A DNA stretch of 58,850 nt from Sphingomonadaceae bacterium (GCA_947472735.1 CANJBY010000011.1:1-58850), one strand, 5' to 3'. Numbered from the stretch's first letter, positions 16,942-27,705 are shown. Program-made: numbers and translations. The notes: generated by a model not told the origin, from the sequence alone.

Positions 16942-17396
16942 GCCCGCTCCGCCTTGGCGATTTCGCGTCCGAGCTCAAGATAGTCGCGCGGGATGCGCAG
17001 CGTGGCCGCGGCGATCTGGGTTTCGCGCAAGAACAGCACCAGCGCCCACATCAGCAGGAAGACGGATAGCAGGAAGAACCCTGCCGCGATCCGCTCGAAC
17101 GGCATGTTGATCAGTTCCTCGAAGAACAGCACCGCCACGGTCAGCCCGATCGACAGGCCGGAAATGACCAGCAAGCGGATAGCGCGGGTGACCAGGTGGA
17201 TCCGCTGGTCGATTGCGCGGATCTCGCTGACCACCATGTCGTGCTCGACCCCGGTGGTCTCGCCGTGGCGCTGCTGCAGCAGCCGCGCCCGGTCAACCAC
17301 GCGGCTGAGCCGGGTCGAGAGCAGGTTGAGGATATTGCCGATCGCCACCAGCACGAAGACCGGGGCGAGGGCAAGCTGGATGGTGTGGGCAATCAT
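16938..17396 (-). CDS. DUF2721 membrane protein
   Basis: A 152-residue inner-membrane protein with a hydrophobic N-terminus (LALAPVFVLVAIGNILNLL), a cytoplasmic basic/His-containing loop with repeated Arg residues, and two more hydrophobic segments around 75-95 and 103-122. The NLLSTRLSRVVDRARLLQ stretch is characteristic of DUF2721. Function unknown. It is coupled to the downstream XdhC-like gene. Confidence 0.8.
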   Translation of the reverse strand: MIAHTIQLALAPVFVLVAIGNILNLLSTRLSRVVDRARLLQQRHGETTGVEHDMVVSEIRAIDQRIHLVTRAIRLLVISGLSIGLTVAVLFFEELINMPFERIAAGFFLLSVFLLMWALVLFLRETQIAAATLRIPRDYLELGREIAKAERA

Positions 17397-17473
17397 GGCG
17401 TCAGGTTAGCGGCTGGCGCAACGAGGGCAAGCGCCTCCCCATTTGCGTCTGGCGAAATGGAAAGGACGCGCGC

Positions 17474-19402
<1,929 letters not shown>

Positions 19403-19467
19403 TAATTTCTCCCGGATTCGAATTTCGGCGCAGTTAGAGGCGGGTCTGCCCTAGCGTCAATGCCAAG

Positions 19468-20196
19468 TCAGTAATGCCAGGTCTGCTTCCAGCCATACAC
19501 GGCCTCCACCGGATTGCCGGAGGCATCGGTGGCGGCGCGGAAGCGAAAGCGCTGCATCGCAAGACGGCAGGTGATGGCATTGGCCTGTTCGTCCTTGCTG
19601 GGGCGGTGAACCCGGCAAGCCTTGGGCTTGCCATCACTGCCGACGGTGATCGCAATGACCACGTAATCGTCGATCCGCTGCTCGCGGGTGGCGATGGGAT
19701 AGTCGCGGGCGGAATTGATGTCTCCGGCGGTCTTGGTGAGCCTGGTCCCGCCGCCTTGACCATTGCCGCCGGTGCCGGATCCCGTGCCGGTACCTTGCCC
19801 GCCGGCGCCGGTCCCTGAACCAGCGGCCGTTGCGCCGGAAGTAACGGCATTTCCGGTGGAGGAGACAGTCGGTGCCTGGGTTGGCTTGGCCACCGCAATC
19901 CGGGGCTTTGGCGCGGTGTTCTCGCGCGGCTTGGCTTGCTTCCCGGCCTCGGCCGCCGCGCCCGCGGCTTCGGGCGCTTGCGGGGTAGGCGACGGTTCGG
20001 GTGGCGGGGCGGTGATCGTCACGGTGAAGGCAGACACCGCCTGCTCGACCACCCGGGCCGAGAAATCTGGCGCAAGCGCGCGGACCAGGCCCAGGAACAC
20101 AAGGACGTGCAGCAGCGCGATGGCCACGAGCGACCACAGCTTGACGCTGCGCGAGACGCCCAGGTCGGGCCGGCCATCGTCATCCTCATCGACCAT
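19468..20196 (-). CDS. TonB-like energy transducer
   Basis: A 242-residue TonB-like protein: short acidic cytoplasmic start, one membrane segment (residues 20-41), a Pro/Ala-rich then Gly/Thr-rich periplasmic spacer, and a C-terminal TonB domain (about 165-242) ending in YGWKQTWHY. The spacer is Gly-rich rather than the usual Pro-Glu/Pro-Lys pattern. No ExbB/ExbD genes adjoin; a complete TonB-ExbB-ExbD set is at 37-39.6 kb. It probably serves a specific outer-membrane receptor, unidentified here. Confidence 0.8.
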   Translation of the reverse strand: MVDEDDDGRPDLGVSRSVKLWSLVAIALLHVLVFLGLVRALAPDFSARVVEQAVSAFTVTITAPPPEPSPTPQAPEAAGAAAEAGKQAKPRENTAPKPRIAVAKPTQAPTVSSTGNAVTSGATAAGSGTGAGGQGTGTGSGTGGNGQGGGTRLTKTAGDINSARDYPIATREQRIDDYVVIAITVGSDGKPKACRVHRPSKDEQANAITCRLAMQRFRFRAATDASGNPVEAVYGWKQTWHY

Positions 20197-20204
20197 GCGG
20201 CGGG

Positions 20205-20795
20205 TTATGGCACGGCCTTGTCCCGCGGCAAAGTTTCCAGTGCGCTCAACGCCTTGGGCGTATCTGCATCGAGGACGACACCGGGATTTGCGACCGGCAG
20301 GCGCACTACGTCGGTCCGCAAACGCAGGGCGCGGCCAAGACCTTCGTCACCGGTCAAAACATCGGCCAGCGCAAAGCCGTGCCGTGACAGCAGCAGTGGA
20401 TGGCCGGGCCTGCCGTCGTGCTCGGGCCAGGCCGCGACATTCTTGCCAAGCGCCGCGAGGAGGTCAGCCGCCATGCCGTGCGGCACCAGCGGCATGTCGC
20501 CAAGGAATATGAAGGCTCCGGCGCAGTCGCCGGCTGCGGCCAGACCGGCCCGCAGCGAGACGGACAAGGCATCGCTCTCCACCAGCACCGGGACCAGCCG
20601 GGGATCCTCCGCCAGCGGCAACAGCTTGCGCGAAACCACCACGATCCGCTGCACCGGCGCCGCGAGGGCCGCCCCCAGGGCATGGACGATCAGCGGCGAT
20701 CCACGAAACGGCGCGGCGAGCTTGTCCGATCCGAACCGCTCGGACTTGCCGGCGGCGAGGACGATTGCGGCGTAGACTGGGTCGGCTTCGCTCAT
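20205..20795 (-). CDS. MobA/MocA-like molybdenum cofactor nucleotidyltransferase
   Basis: A 196-residue NTP-transferase-like protein. The N-terminal nucleotide-binding loop LAAGKSERFGSDKLAAPFRG and the acidic metal site FLGDMPLV fit the MobA/MocA family, which joins CMP or GMP to molybdopterin. MocA (CMP transfer) is the likelier member, because the XdhC-like gene nearby serves MCD-containing enzymes. I start at ATG 20795; a longer frame upstream is unlikely. It is nine bases upstream of the TonB-like gene on the same strand. An FNR-type box lies 44 bp upstream. Confidence 0.75.
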   Translation of the reverse strand: MSEADPVYAAIVLAAGKSERFGSDKLAAPFRGSPLIVHALGAALAAPVQRIVVVSRKLLPLAEDPRLVPVLVESDALSVSLRAGLAAAGDCAGAFIFLGDMPLVPHGMAADLLAALGKNVAAWPEHDGRPGHPLLLSRHGFALADVLTGDEGLGRALRLRTDVVRLPVANPGVVLDADTPKALSALETLPRDKAVP

Positions 20796-20838
20796 CCCGG
20801 CGATTCTACAGACCCCCCCGCCGCCGTCCAGAGCGCCG

Positions 20839-20852
20839 TTGATCTGAATCAA
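20839..20852. promoter_or_regulatory. Consensus FNR/FixK box
   Basis: TTGATCTGAATCAA matches the FNR/FixK consensus TTGAT-N4-ATCAA at every defined position. It sits in the 169-bp divergent gap. For the nucleotidyltransferase a class II position would put the start of transcription about nine bases before its ATG; for the dioxygenase it would be near 20887. Which gene it serves cannot be told from sequence. Confidence 0.65.
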
Positions 20853-20880
20853 GGCCACAGGCGGACGAATCCCGCAAACG

Positions 20881-20894
20881 ATAACGATTGTTAT
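20881..20894. promoter_or_regulatory. Palindrome ATAAC-N4-GTTAT upstream of the dioxygenase
   Basis: ATAACGATTGTTAT has two perfect five-base arms and lies 71 bp before the dioxygenase ATG, in the AT-rich part of the gap where a promoter is expected. It may be an operator for a small dimeric repressor (MarR/TetR-like size) or part of the promoter itself. Confidence 0.35.
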
Positions 20895-20964
20895 AAAAAG
20901 CGAGAGGCTGGTCCACCGCCGCCCAGCTCGGCCTCCATTGATCTCCCTCAGGAGCACCAAACGC

Positions 20965-22431
20965 ATGTCACACTATCCCCAGACTCCTGGTTTCACTGGT
21001 CCGCTGCGCCCCTTGCGGATCGAAGGCGACATCCTTGACATGGAGGTGGAAGGCGAGATTCCGGCCAGCCTCAACGGCAGCTTCCATCGCGTTCACCCCG
21101 ATGCCCAATTCCCGCCCCGGTTCGAGAACGACCAGTTCTTCAATGGCGACGGTCTGGTCAGCCTGTTCCACTTCCGCGATGGCAAGGTCGATTTCAAGCA
21201 GCGCTATGCGCAGACCGACAAGTGGAAGGTCGAACGCGAAGCCGGCCGGTCGCTGTTCGGCGCCTACCGCAATCCGTTGACTGACGATGACAGCGTCAAG
21301 GGCATGATCCGCGGCACGGCCAACACCAACGTGATGGTCCACGCCGGCAAGCTTTATGCGATGAAGGAGGACAGCCCGGTCTTGCTGATGGATCCGCTTA
21401 CGCTGGAAACCGATGGCTACCACACCTTTGGCGGCAAGCTGAAGAACCAGACCTTCAACGCCCACGCCAAGATCGATCCCGCCACCGGCAACATGTGCAC
21501 CTTCGGCTATGCGGCCAAGGGGCTCCTGACGCGGGATTGCAGCTATTTCGAGATCGACCCGGCGGGCAACCTGCTGTTCGAGACCGAGTTCGAGGTGCCC
21601 TATTACTGCATGATGCACGATTACGGGCTGACCGAGGACTATGCGGTGTTCCACATCGTCCCCTCGACCTCGAACTGGGACAGGCTCAAGGCCGGCCTGC
21701 CGCACTTCGGGTTCGACACCACCTTGCCGGTCTATCTCGGCATACTTCCGCGCGGATCAGGCGTTTCCGACAAGGGCATCCGCTGGTTCCAGGCACCGAA
21801 GACGATCTTCGCCAGCCACGTGATGAACGCCTTCCAGGACGGCACCAAGATCCACTTCGACATCCCCCAGGCGGAGAACAATTCCTTCCCGTTCTTCCCG
21901 GACATCCACGGGGCGCCGTTCGACGCCGAGGCGGGGCTGCCGTATCTCCACCGCTGGACGGTCGATCTAGGATCGAACAGTGCAGAGTTCACCGCGGTCG
22001 AGCAGTTGTCCGACTGGATCGACGAGTTTCCGCGGATCGACGAGCGGTATGTCGGACGCCCTTACCGCCACGGCTGGGGCCTGGTGATGGACCGCGAGAT
22101 GCCGATGGACTTCGTCCGCGGCCGCGCTTCTGGGTTCAAGATGAACAAGATCGGGCACTGGGATCACGCCACCGGCACGCAGGACTGCTGGTGGGCCGGC
22201 TCGGAATCGATCGTGCAGGAACCCTGCTTCGTGCCGCGATCGGCCGACAGCCCGGAAGGGGACGGCTACATCATCGCGCTCGTCGACAACCTGATCACCA
22301 ATTACACCGATCTGGTGGTGCTCGATGCGCTGAAGCTGGCGGATGGTCCGGTGGGCCGCGCCAAGCTGCCGATCCGGCTGCGCTCGGGCCTGCATGGCAA
22401 CTGGTGCCCGGCAGCGAAATTGCTGAACTAG
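20965..22431 (+). CDS. Lignostilbene-dioxygenase-type carotenoid cleavage oxygenase
   Basis: A 488-residue Fe(II) dioxygenase of the carotenoid cleavage family. The four iron-binding histidines align at 167 (NAHA), 218 (CMMH), 285 (FASH) and 477 (GLHGNW). Phe59, Tyr101 and Lys134 occupy the positions that bind the phenolic ring in lignostilbene dioxygenases (LsdA, NOV1), so cleavage of the central double bond of 4-hydroxystilbenes to two aldehydes is the expected reaction. Overall sequence resembles Novosphingobium NOV1 closely from memory. ATG 20965 has a GGAG ten bases upstream. It may take part in lignin-derived stilbene breakdown; no vanillin genes adjoin. Confidence 0.85.
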   Translation: MSHYPQTPGFTGPLRPLRIEGDILDMEVEGEIPASLNGSFHRVHPDAQFPPRFENDQFFNGDGLVSLFHFRDGKVDFKQRYAQTDKWKVEREAGRSLFGAYRNPLTDDDSVKGMIRGTANTNVMVHAGKLYAMKEDSPVLLMDPLTLETDGYHTFGGKLKNQTFNAHAKIDPATGNMCTFGYAAKGLLTRDCSYFEIDPAGNLLFETEFEVPYYCMMHDYGLTEDYAVFHIVPSTSNWDRLKAGLPHFGFDTTLPVYLGILPRGSGVSDKGIRWFQAPKTIFASHVMNAFQDGTKIHFDIPQAENNSFPFFPDIHGAPFDAEAGLPYLHRWTVDLGSNSAEFTAVEQLSDWIDEFPRIDERYVGRPYRHGWGLVMDREMPMDFVRGRASGFKMNKIGHWDHATGTQDCWWAGSESIVQEPCFVPRSADSPEGDGYIIALVDNLITNYTDLVVLDALKLADGPVGRAKLPIRLRSGLHGNWCPAAKLLN

Positions 22432-22452
22432 ACCGCACCGCGGGCGCGGGGC

Positions 22453-23130
22453 CTAGATCTCCGCGTCCCCAAGCACGGCAGCGCGCAGTTCCTCGATGCC
22501 CATGCCCTTTTCCGACGAGGTGACATGCACCACCGGGAAAGCGGCCGAATGCTTGCGCGCTTCCGCCTGGGTGCTGGCCAGCACCTCGGCCACGTCGCTG
22601 GCCTTGATCTTGTCGGCCTTGGTCAGCACCAGGCGGTAGCCCACCGCTGCTTCGTCGAGCATCTTCATCATCTCGATGTCGACCGGCTTAACCCCATGCC
22701 GCGCGTCGATCAGCAACATGGTACGCTTGAGCGAAACACGCCCGCGCAAGAAATCGCGGACCAGCCGCCGCCAGTTCTCCACCACCTTGAGCGGGGCCTT
22801 GGCAAAGCCGTAGCCGGGCATGTCGACCAGGCGGAACTGCGTCGGGTCGCCCACTTCGAAGAAGTTGAGTTCTTGCGTGCGTCCCGGCGTTACCGAGGCC
22901 CGCGCGATAGCGCGTCGCCCGGTGACGGCATTGATCAGCGAACTCTTGCCGACGTTGGAACGCCCGGCGAAAGCGATCTCGGGAAATTCGGGCTCGGGCA
23001 GGTACTGGAGCGCAGGCGCGCTCTTGAGAAACTCCACCCGTCCTGAAAACAGCCGGCTCGCCCGCTCGGCCTGCTGGGCCAGATCGGCCGGATCGACCAT
23101 TTCAACGGGCGTGTCAGGCTGCTCCTTCAT
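22453..23130 (-). CDS. yihA: Ribosome biogenesis GTPase YihA/EngB
   Basis: A 225-residue EngB/YsxC-type GTPase needed for large ribosomal subunit assembly. The P-loop is GRSNVGKSSLINA, G3 is DMPGYGFA and G4 is TKADK. An N-terminal extension of about 45 residues precedes the G domain. It follows yidC by nine bases in the conserved rpmH-rnpA-yidD-yidC-yihA order and ends 21 bp from the convergent dioxygenase. Confidence 0.94.
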   Translation of the reverse strand: MKEQPDTPVEMVDPADLAQQAERASRLFSGRVEFLKSAPALQYLPEPEFPEIAFAGRSNVGKSSLINAVTGRRAIARASVTPGRTQELNFFEVGDPTQFRLVDMPGYGFAKAPLKVVENWRRLVRDFLRGRVSLKRTMLLIDARHGVKPVDIEMMKMLDEAAVGYRLVLTKADKIKASDVAEVLASTQAEARKHSAAFPVVHVTSSEKGMGIEELRAAVLGDAEI

Positions 23131-23139
23131 CGCCCGCGC

Positions 23140-24891
23140 CTATTTCGCCGGGACCGCGGGCTGGACCTTCAGCTGCGGATGGCGGCTGTAGAGGAACTGC
23201 TGCTGGGCAATGGTCAGGATGTTCGAGGTGATCCAGTAAAGCAGCAGCCCCGATGCGAAGGGCGCCATGACGAACATCATCATCCACGGCATGATCGCGA
23301 AGACCTGCTGCTGCGCCGGATCCATCGGTGCCGGGTTCAGCCTGAACTGGAAGAACATGGTCACGCCAAGCAGCAGTGCGAGCAGCCCGAGGCCCAGGAA
23401 GCTGGGGGGAGTGAACGGCAGCAGTCCGAACAGATTGAGGATGTGCAGCGGATCGGGAGCGGAAAGGTCCCTGATCCACAGGATGAAGGGCTGGTGGCGC
23501 ATCTCGATCGAGACCATCAACACCTTGTAGAGCGCGAAGAACACCGGGATCTGCAGGAAGATCGGCAAGCATCCGGCGAGCGGGTTGACGCCTTCCTGCT
23601 TGTAGAGCGCCATGATTTCCTGCTGCTGCTTCTGCTTGTCGTCCTTGTAGCGTTCCTGCAGCGCCTTCATCTTGGGCTGGATCGCCTTCATCGCCGCCAT
23701 GCTGGCGAACTGACGCTGGGCGACCGGGAACATCACCCCGCGCACGATCACCGTCAGCAAAATGATCGCCACGCCGAAGTTGCCGACAGTGCGGAACAGT
23801 GCGTTCAAAAGCCAGAAGATCGGCTTTTCGAACCAGAAGAACCAGCCCCAGTCGATCGACTTGCCGAAGTGGACGATGCCCGATGCTTCGTAGCGATCGA
23901 GCACTTCGCTCTCCTTCGCGCCGGCAAACAGCCGGGTGGTGCGGGAAAGCTCACGGCCCGGGAAGACCTCGGCCGGCTTGTACATCAGGTCGGCGCGGAA
24001 GTTGCCGCTTCCCAGCGCGCGGTAGCTCGTGGCTGCCGGCGTTTCACCGGGAATCAGCACGCTCATCCAGTAGATGTCGGTGAACCCTAGCCAGTCGGTC
24101 TTGCCCTCGTTCTTGAGCTCGCCTGCTTCCTGCACGTCGGAGTAGTTCGGATTGAACCGCACCGCCTGATCGAAAGCTCCGAAGGGACCAGAGTGGATGT
24201 TCCAGCTATCGAGGCTGGCGGTCTTTTCGGTGCGGTTGATGAGCGCGAAAGGCTGGACCGTAACCGGAGCCGTGCCGGTGTTGGAGACGGTCTGCGTCGC
24301 CGTGATCATGTAGTCCTTGTCGATCGCATAAGTGATCCGGAACGTCAGTCCCGCATCATTGGCGGCCGTCAGCGTTACCGGCGTTGCCGGGGTCAGCTTT
24401 GCGCCGGCGGGAGCGGTCCATACGGTCTGTGCATTGGGCAGCGCGACGTTCTGGCCGATCCAGCCGAGCTGGGCGAATTGCTGGGCCGGAGTGCCGGCCG
24501 GCGAGAAGATCCGGGCCGGGCCGCTGTTCTTCTCCACACTCGCCGTATGTCGCGCGGTGACGAGATCGTCGATCACTGCGCCGGCAAGGTTGATCGATCC
24601 GGTCAGTCCCGGTGCAGCAACCGGCACGCGGCCGGGGGCGGCCAGCGCGCTTTGCAGGTCCTTGGCTTCCAGCGCGACATCCGCCGCGCTGGTCAACCCG
24701 CCATCGCGCGTCGGCGTGGTTGTCACCGGTACAGCAGGCGCGGCCGCCTGGGATGCAGGCGCTTGCGAAGCCGCAGCTACCGGCTTCTTCTTGGCGTAAT
24801 CCGGATAGAAGTGCTGCAGGAACGCCTCGTAGCCGAACAGCATTAGCGCGGTAAGCAGCACCGCCAGGATCAGATTACGCTGTTTGGTCAC
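23140..24891 (-). CDS. yidC: Membrane protein insertase YidC
   Basis: Inserts and folds inner-membrane proteins, alone or with SecYEG. The 583-residue proteobacterial form has an N-terminal anchor, an Ala/Pro/Thr-rich linker, a large periplasmic beta domain (about 85-340) and five C-terminal membrane segments. Seen there are MFPVAQRQFASMAAMKAIQPKM with the coiled-coil C1 loop, and the pore-facing Arg in IVRGVMFP. The start is GTG at 24891 with AGGGA upstream. It ends with a short basic tail. Confidence 0.96.
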   Translation of the reverse strand: MTKQRNLILAVLLTALMLFGYEAFLQHFYPDYAKKKPVAAASQAPASQAAAPAVPVTTTPTRDGGLTSAADVALEAKDLQSALAAPGRVPVAAPGLTGSINLAGAVIDDLVTARHTASVEKNSGPARIFSPAGTPAQQFAQLGWIGQNVALPNAQTVWTAPAGAKLTPATPVTLTAANDAGLTFRITYAIDKDYMITATQTVSNTGTAPVTVQPFALINRTEKTASLDSWNIHSGPFGAFDQAVRFNPNYSDVQEAGELKNEGKTDWLGFTDIYWMSVLIPGETPAATSYRALGSGNFRADLMYKPAEVFPGRELSRTTRLFAGAKESEVLDRYEASGIVHFGKSIDWGWFFWFEKPIFWLLNALFRTVGNFGVAIILLTVIVRGVMFPVAQRQFASMAAMKAIQPKMKALQERYKDDKQKQQQEIMALYKQEGVNPLAGCLPIFLQIPVFFALYKVLMVSIEMRHQPFILWIRDLSAPDPLHILNLFGLLPFTPPSFLGLGLLALLLGVTMFFQFRLNPAPMDPAQQQVFAIMPWMMMFVMAPFASGLLLYWITSNILTIAQQQFLYSRHPQLKVQPAVPAK

Positions 24892-24932
24892 GAAGGGGTC
24901 CCTAGTCTACTCTGGTCAGGTTCAAATGCGGG

Positions 24933-25142
24933 TCAAGGTACCGGGTCGTAGCCGTGCCCGCCCCAAGGGTTGCAGCGCAATAGACGCTTCAGCGCCAGCC
25001 AGCCACCCCGAATCGCACCATGTTTTTCGAGCGCCTCGATCGCGTATTGCGAGCAGCTCGGAGCATAGCGGCAGGTCGGCGGCAGGATGCGCGAGGGGCC
25101 CAGTTGCCAGCCGCGTGCGATCAGGATCAGAAGGCGTTTCAT
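24933..25142 (-). CDS. yidD: Membrane protein insertion efficiency factor YidD
   Basis: A 69-residue YidD with an N-terminal amphipathic helix, the conserved cysteine motif [15 protein letters not shown], and the end motif [16 protein letters not shown]. It assists YidC-dependent insertion. Its ATG overlaps the rnpA stop by four bases, giving translational coupling. It is missed if only long frames are considered, since another frame covers the same bases. Confidence 0.95.
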   Translation of the reverse strand: MKRLLILIARGWQLGPSRILPPTCRYAPSCSQYAIEALEKHGAIRGGWLALKRLLRCNPWGGHGYDPVP

Positions 25143-25492
25143 TTGCGAGGTTTGCGCGGGGGATCGCCTTTGCCGGCCTTCGCCCGGCCCAGCGCAGCGC
25201 CAAGCTCCTCGCGCAGCTTGCTGAAGTCCCGTTCCACCCCGCCATCGCGGCCGATCAGCACATGGTCATGGCCGGGCATGCCTTGCTCGGGCAGCATTTC
25301 GCGCAGCAGTGCCCGAAAGCGCCGCTTCATGCGGTTGCGCACCACCGCATTGCCGATTTTCTTGGTGACTGTGATGCCGAAACGCATCGCCTCGCCACCG
25401 TTGGGCCGTGCCAGAAGCACGAAACCGGGACGTGCTATGCGCAGGCCCCGGTTGGCAGCGAGAAAATCGGCCCGCTTGGTGAGGACCGACAA
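25139..25492 (-). CDS. rnpA: Ribonuclease P protein component
   Basis: A 117-residue protein subunit of RNase P, which trims tRNA 5' leaders. The family RNR motif occurs in [17 protein letters not shown], preceded by [10 protein letters not shown]. The usual start MLTKR is replaced by an upstream TTG (product starts with [10 protein letters not shown]) 14 bases after the rpmH stop; the frame extends further but overlaps rpmH. Strongly basic, as expected. Confidence 0.93.
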   Translation of the reverse strand: MSVLTKRADFLAANRGLRIARPGFVLLARPNGGEAMRFGITVTKKIGNAVVRNRMKRRFRALLREMLPEQGMPGHDHVLIGRDGGVERDFSKLREELGAALGRAKAGKGDPPRKPRK

Positions 25493-25506
25493 TCGCGTTG
25501 ATTCGC

Positions 25507-25641
25507 TCAGGCGGAGAGCTTCTTGCGGCCGCGGGCGCGACGGGCGCGCAACACGTTGCGGCCGCCAACAGTGGCCGTGCGGGCACGGAAACCGTGGCGA
25601 CGGGCGCGGACAAGGTTGCTGGGCTGGAAGGTGCGCTTCAT
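25507..25641 (-). CDS. rpmH: Ribosomal protein bL34
   Basis: A 44-residue L34. The minus-strand frame reads [18 protein letters not shown] onwards to GRKKLSA, the standard family sequence. It is too short for most length cut-offs. GAGG lies five bases before the ATG, and it heads the rpmH-rnpA-yidD-yidC-yihA transcript. Confidence 0.97.
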   Translation of the reverse strand: MKRTFQPSNLVRARRHGFRARTATVGGRNVLRARRARGRKKLSA

Positions 25642-25705
25642 TTGAACCTCGAAATTCGAACAAAAAGAGCCGCCACCGAGGGCGACCGCCTGTCAGGAGC
25701 GGGCC

Positions 25706-25732
25706 ACTATGCGAGGCGGGCGCATGAGTCAA
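25706..25732 (-). promoter_or_regulatory. Candidate promoter of the rpmH operon
   Basis: On the minus strand TTGACT (25732-25727) is followed after 15 bases by CATAGT (25711-25706), or after 16 bases by ATAGTG. It lies 65-90 bp before the rpmH ATG, and a T-rich tract follows in the leader. Plausible vegetative promoter. Confidence 0.45.
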
Positions 25733-25770
25733 CCGTTCCGAGAGTGGAACAGGCTGATTTCGGGCGTAGC

Positions 25771-26409
25771 TCAGGGCCTGGGCGCGTCCCTTTCTTCCAG
25801 CGCCGCGCCGTACTTGTAGTCGAGAAAGCGGGTCTTGATGGCCAGATTGTCTATGGCTCCCCCCGCGAGCTGACGGGTCACACTATCGATCTCGCCGCTG
25901 ATCGTCCCAAGTGCGGCGACGAACTGATCGTCAGGCGTGGCGCCGGCGCGCTGTTCGTAACGGAGGTGGGGCGGAATCTTGCGGTAGCCGTCGACGATGT
26001 CCGGAAGATGCTCGCCCACCAGCTTGCGCACTTCAGCGGCGGCGGGGTGCGCGGGGTCTACTCCTTCGAGCTGAACGCCAAGGGCATCGAGCTGGAGGCC
26101 GATCTGATCAACCAGCGTAACCGCAGGGGGCGGCAAGGCGAGCCGCTGGGATTCGAGCCACAGTTCGGTGCGGCCAACCAGCCGCTTCACGTCGGTGTCC
26201 GCCGGGCTCAAGTCACTGCGGGTCGGCATCGCCATCCGGGGATAGCGCGCAAGCACGCCGGTTGCGACGATGGTTGCCAGGGCCGCAAGGAAGATGCCGG
26301 TAAAGCCGATCCCGTCGATCACGATCCCGACCAGGCCCACCGCCACCCAGATCCCGAACAGCGCCAGCGCGATGTTGCGCAGCTTGCCGGTGAAGTGCCG
26401 CAGTTTCAA
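25771..26409 (-). CDS. XpaC-like membrane protein (5-bromo-4-chloroindolyl phosphate hydrolysis family)
   Basis: A protein of about 212 residues immediately downstream of telA. Near the start are two hydrophobic segments (IALALFGIWVAVGLVGIVI and GFTGIFLAALATIVATGVLA). A soluble, helix-rich C-terminal part follows with a DPAHPAAAEVRKLVGEHLPDIV segment. XpaC-family genes are regularly paired with telA, and that context supports the call more than sequence does. The start is uncertain: TTG at 26409 is the first plausible codon, and the frame stays open back into telA. Function in the family is unknown. Confidence 0.6.
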   Translation of the reverse strand: MKLRHFTGKLRNIALALFGIWVAVGLVGIVIDGIGFTGIFLAALATIVATGVLARYPRMAMPTRSDLSPADTDVKRLVGRTELWLESQRLALPPPAVTLVDQIGLQLDALGVQLEGVDPAHPAAAEVRKLVGEHLPDIVDGYRKIPPHLRYEQRAGATPDDQFVAALGTISGEIDSVTRQLAGGAIDNLAIKTRFLDYKYGAALEERDAPRP

Positions 26410-26464
26410 CTGCGCCGAACCGCGCCCGATCGAGCGCGTTGCCCGCCGCCCGCCAGCGCGCTGA

Positions 26465-27358
26465 TCAGCGAGCGAGCGTCGAGCCGAGGCGCTGATTCGA
26501 CATCGCCTGCGCAACGGTCACCGCAGTGCGGAGCGCGCCCACCGTCGTGGTGCTGGCCCGGTCGACGCCTTTGACCAGTTCGACATTGTTCTTCTTCACC
26601 AGATCGAGCGCGAGATAGCCCTGGACCGTCACCGCCATCTGGGTCAGCAGGTCCTGGGTGCGCTGGCGCACGTAAAACAGGGCACTTTCGCGCAGCGCCT
26701 TGGCCTTGGCCGGATCCGTTGCGTCCAGTTCGGCGGCCTTCTCTTCCAGCTTGCCGTCGAGCACCTTGGAGATGTGGATCATCTGTTCCAGCCGACCCAT
26801 CGCTTCCCACAGCTTGCCGCGCTCGGTATCGATCGCGGCATTGTCCATCAGCAGCTCGTCCTTGCCCGAAGACAAGTGCGTGAGGATCGACTGGATATGG
26901 CCCTGGGCCGATTGGTACCGCTCAAAATAGCGCTTCACCGAATTGCCGAAGGGAATGATGCCGAGGATCTTGCGCCCGGTGGAAAGCTTGCCAGCCTTGC
27001 CCGGATCGAGCTCTTCGACCGTCCGGCGCAGCGCCACGAGGTTCGCCCCGACGCCGGAATCCTTGTCCATGGCTCGCACGGGGCGATCGAGGAAACGGTT
27101 GGACATTGCCGCCGCTGCCGCAATTTCCTTGCGGCCCATGTTGGTGATCTGATCAACTTTCTGGCCGAATTCGGGCGAATTGGCATCAGAGGCGACAAGA
27201 TCGGCCACGAAGGCGTCGACCCGCGCGGCAAGCTTGCCCTTGTTCTCGTCCGAGATGGGAACCAACCCGGCCGCCTGCTCGGGTGCGACCACTGGCACGG
27301 GATCGGGCGGGGTCAGTGTGATCGCGGGGGAAGCGGTATCAGTCGGCTTGGTGGCCAT
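26465..27358 (-). CDS. TelA/toxic anion resistance family protein
   Basis: A 297-residue, almost entirely helical cytoplasmic protein. Typical TelA features are NMGRKEIAAAAAMSNRFLDRPV, the FGNSVKRYFERYQSAQGHI helix with the Arg-Tyr-Gln pattern, and TVQGYLALDLVKKNNVELVKGVDRA. The family is annotated for tellurite or toxic-anion resistance, but its real role is probably in envelope stress. ATG 27358 is chosen because GGAAAG lies seven bases upstream. It is followed by the XpaC-like gene, and a strong promoter precedes it. Confidence 0.85.
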   Translation of the reverse strand: MATKPTDTASPAITLTPPDPVPVVAPEQAAGLVPISDENKGKLAARVDAFVADLVASDANSPEFGQKVDQITNMGRKEIAAAAAMSNRFLDRPVRAMDKDSGVGANLVALRRTVEELDPGKAGKLSTGRKILGIIPFGNSVKRYFERYQSAQGHIQSILTHLSSGKDELLMDNAAIDTERGKLWEAMGRLEQMIHISKVLDGKLEEKAAELDATDPAKAKALRESALFYVRQRTQDLLTQMAVTVQGYLALDLVKKNNVELVKGVDRASTTTVGALRTAVTVAQAMSNQRLGSTLAR

Positions 27359-27429
27359 CAGCGTGTCTTTCCAGCTCAAGGCATGTGCTTCAGGCAAGAT
27401 GGTATGCCCGTGCCAGTCATGCAAGCTGT

Positions 27430-27457
27430 ATTATAGTGTTAAGACACGCCCGCGCAA
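27430..27457 (-). promoter_or_regulatory. Promoter of telA
   Basis: On the minus strand TTGCGC (27457-27452) and a perfect TATAAT (27435-27430) are separated by 16 bases. Transcription would start near 27423, giving a leader of about 65 bases before the telA ATG. This is the best consensus -10 seen in the window. Confidence 0.6.
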
Positions 27458-27465
27458 GACGGTGG

Positions 27466-27705
27466 TCAGGCTCCGATCAGGCGGCGCAACAGCCGGCGCT
27501 TCTTCGGCGGCTCGCGCCCTGTGACCTTGAACAGGTAATCAGCCAGCACCGCCGCCTGCTCGTGCGTCATCATGAAATAGTGCGAATCGACCTCGCCCTC
27601 GTCCTTCAGGCGCGACGAACGCACGCTTTGCAGGCGCAAGTTCATGCGGCCATTGAATTCGTTGTGCGTCCAGCCAACCAGCACGCCCATGGATTCCTGA
27701 GGCAT
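27466..27705 (-). CDS. Conserved small protein, 79 aa
   Basis: A short soluble protein (MPQESMGVLVGWTHNEFNGR to KKRRLLRRLIGA) with one predicted helix (THEQAAVLADYLFKVTG) and a very basic C-terminal tail. GGGGAGGG precedes the ATG by about eight bases. Codon use fits the host. I do not recognise a named family; the basic tail could contact nucleic acid or membrane. Confidence 0.6.
   Translation of the reverse strand: MPQESMGVLVGWTHNEFNGRMNLRLQSVRSSRLKDEGEVDSHYFMMTHEQAAVLADYLFKVTGREPPKKRRLLRRLIGA

Noticed and set aside
25757..25785. tRNA-like start GGGCGTAGCTCAG
   Set aside because: The sequence resembles the 5' end of a tRNA (acceptor and D-arm), but the following bases do not form the anticodon or T arms and no T-loop GGTTC-A pattern is present. 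It is the last codons of the XpaC-like gene.
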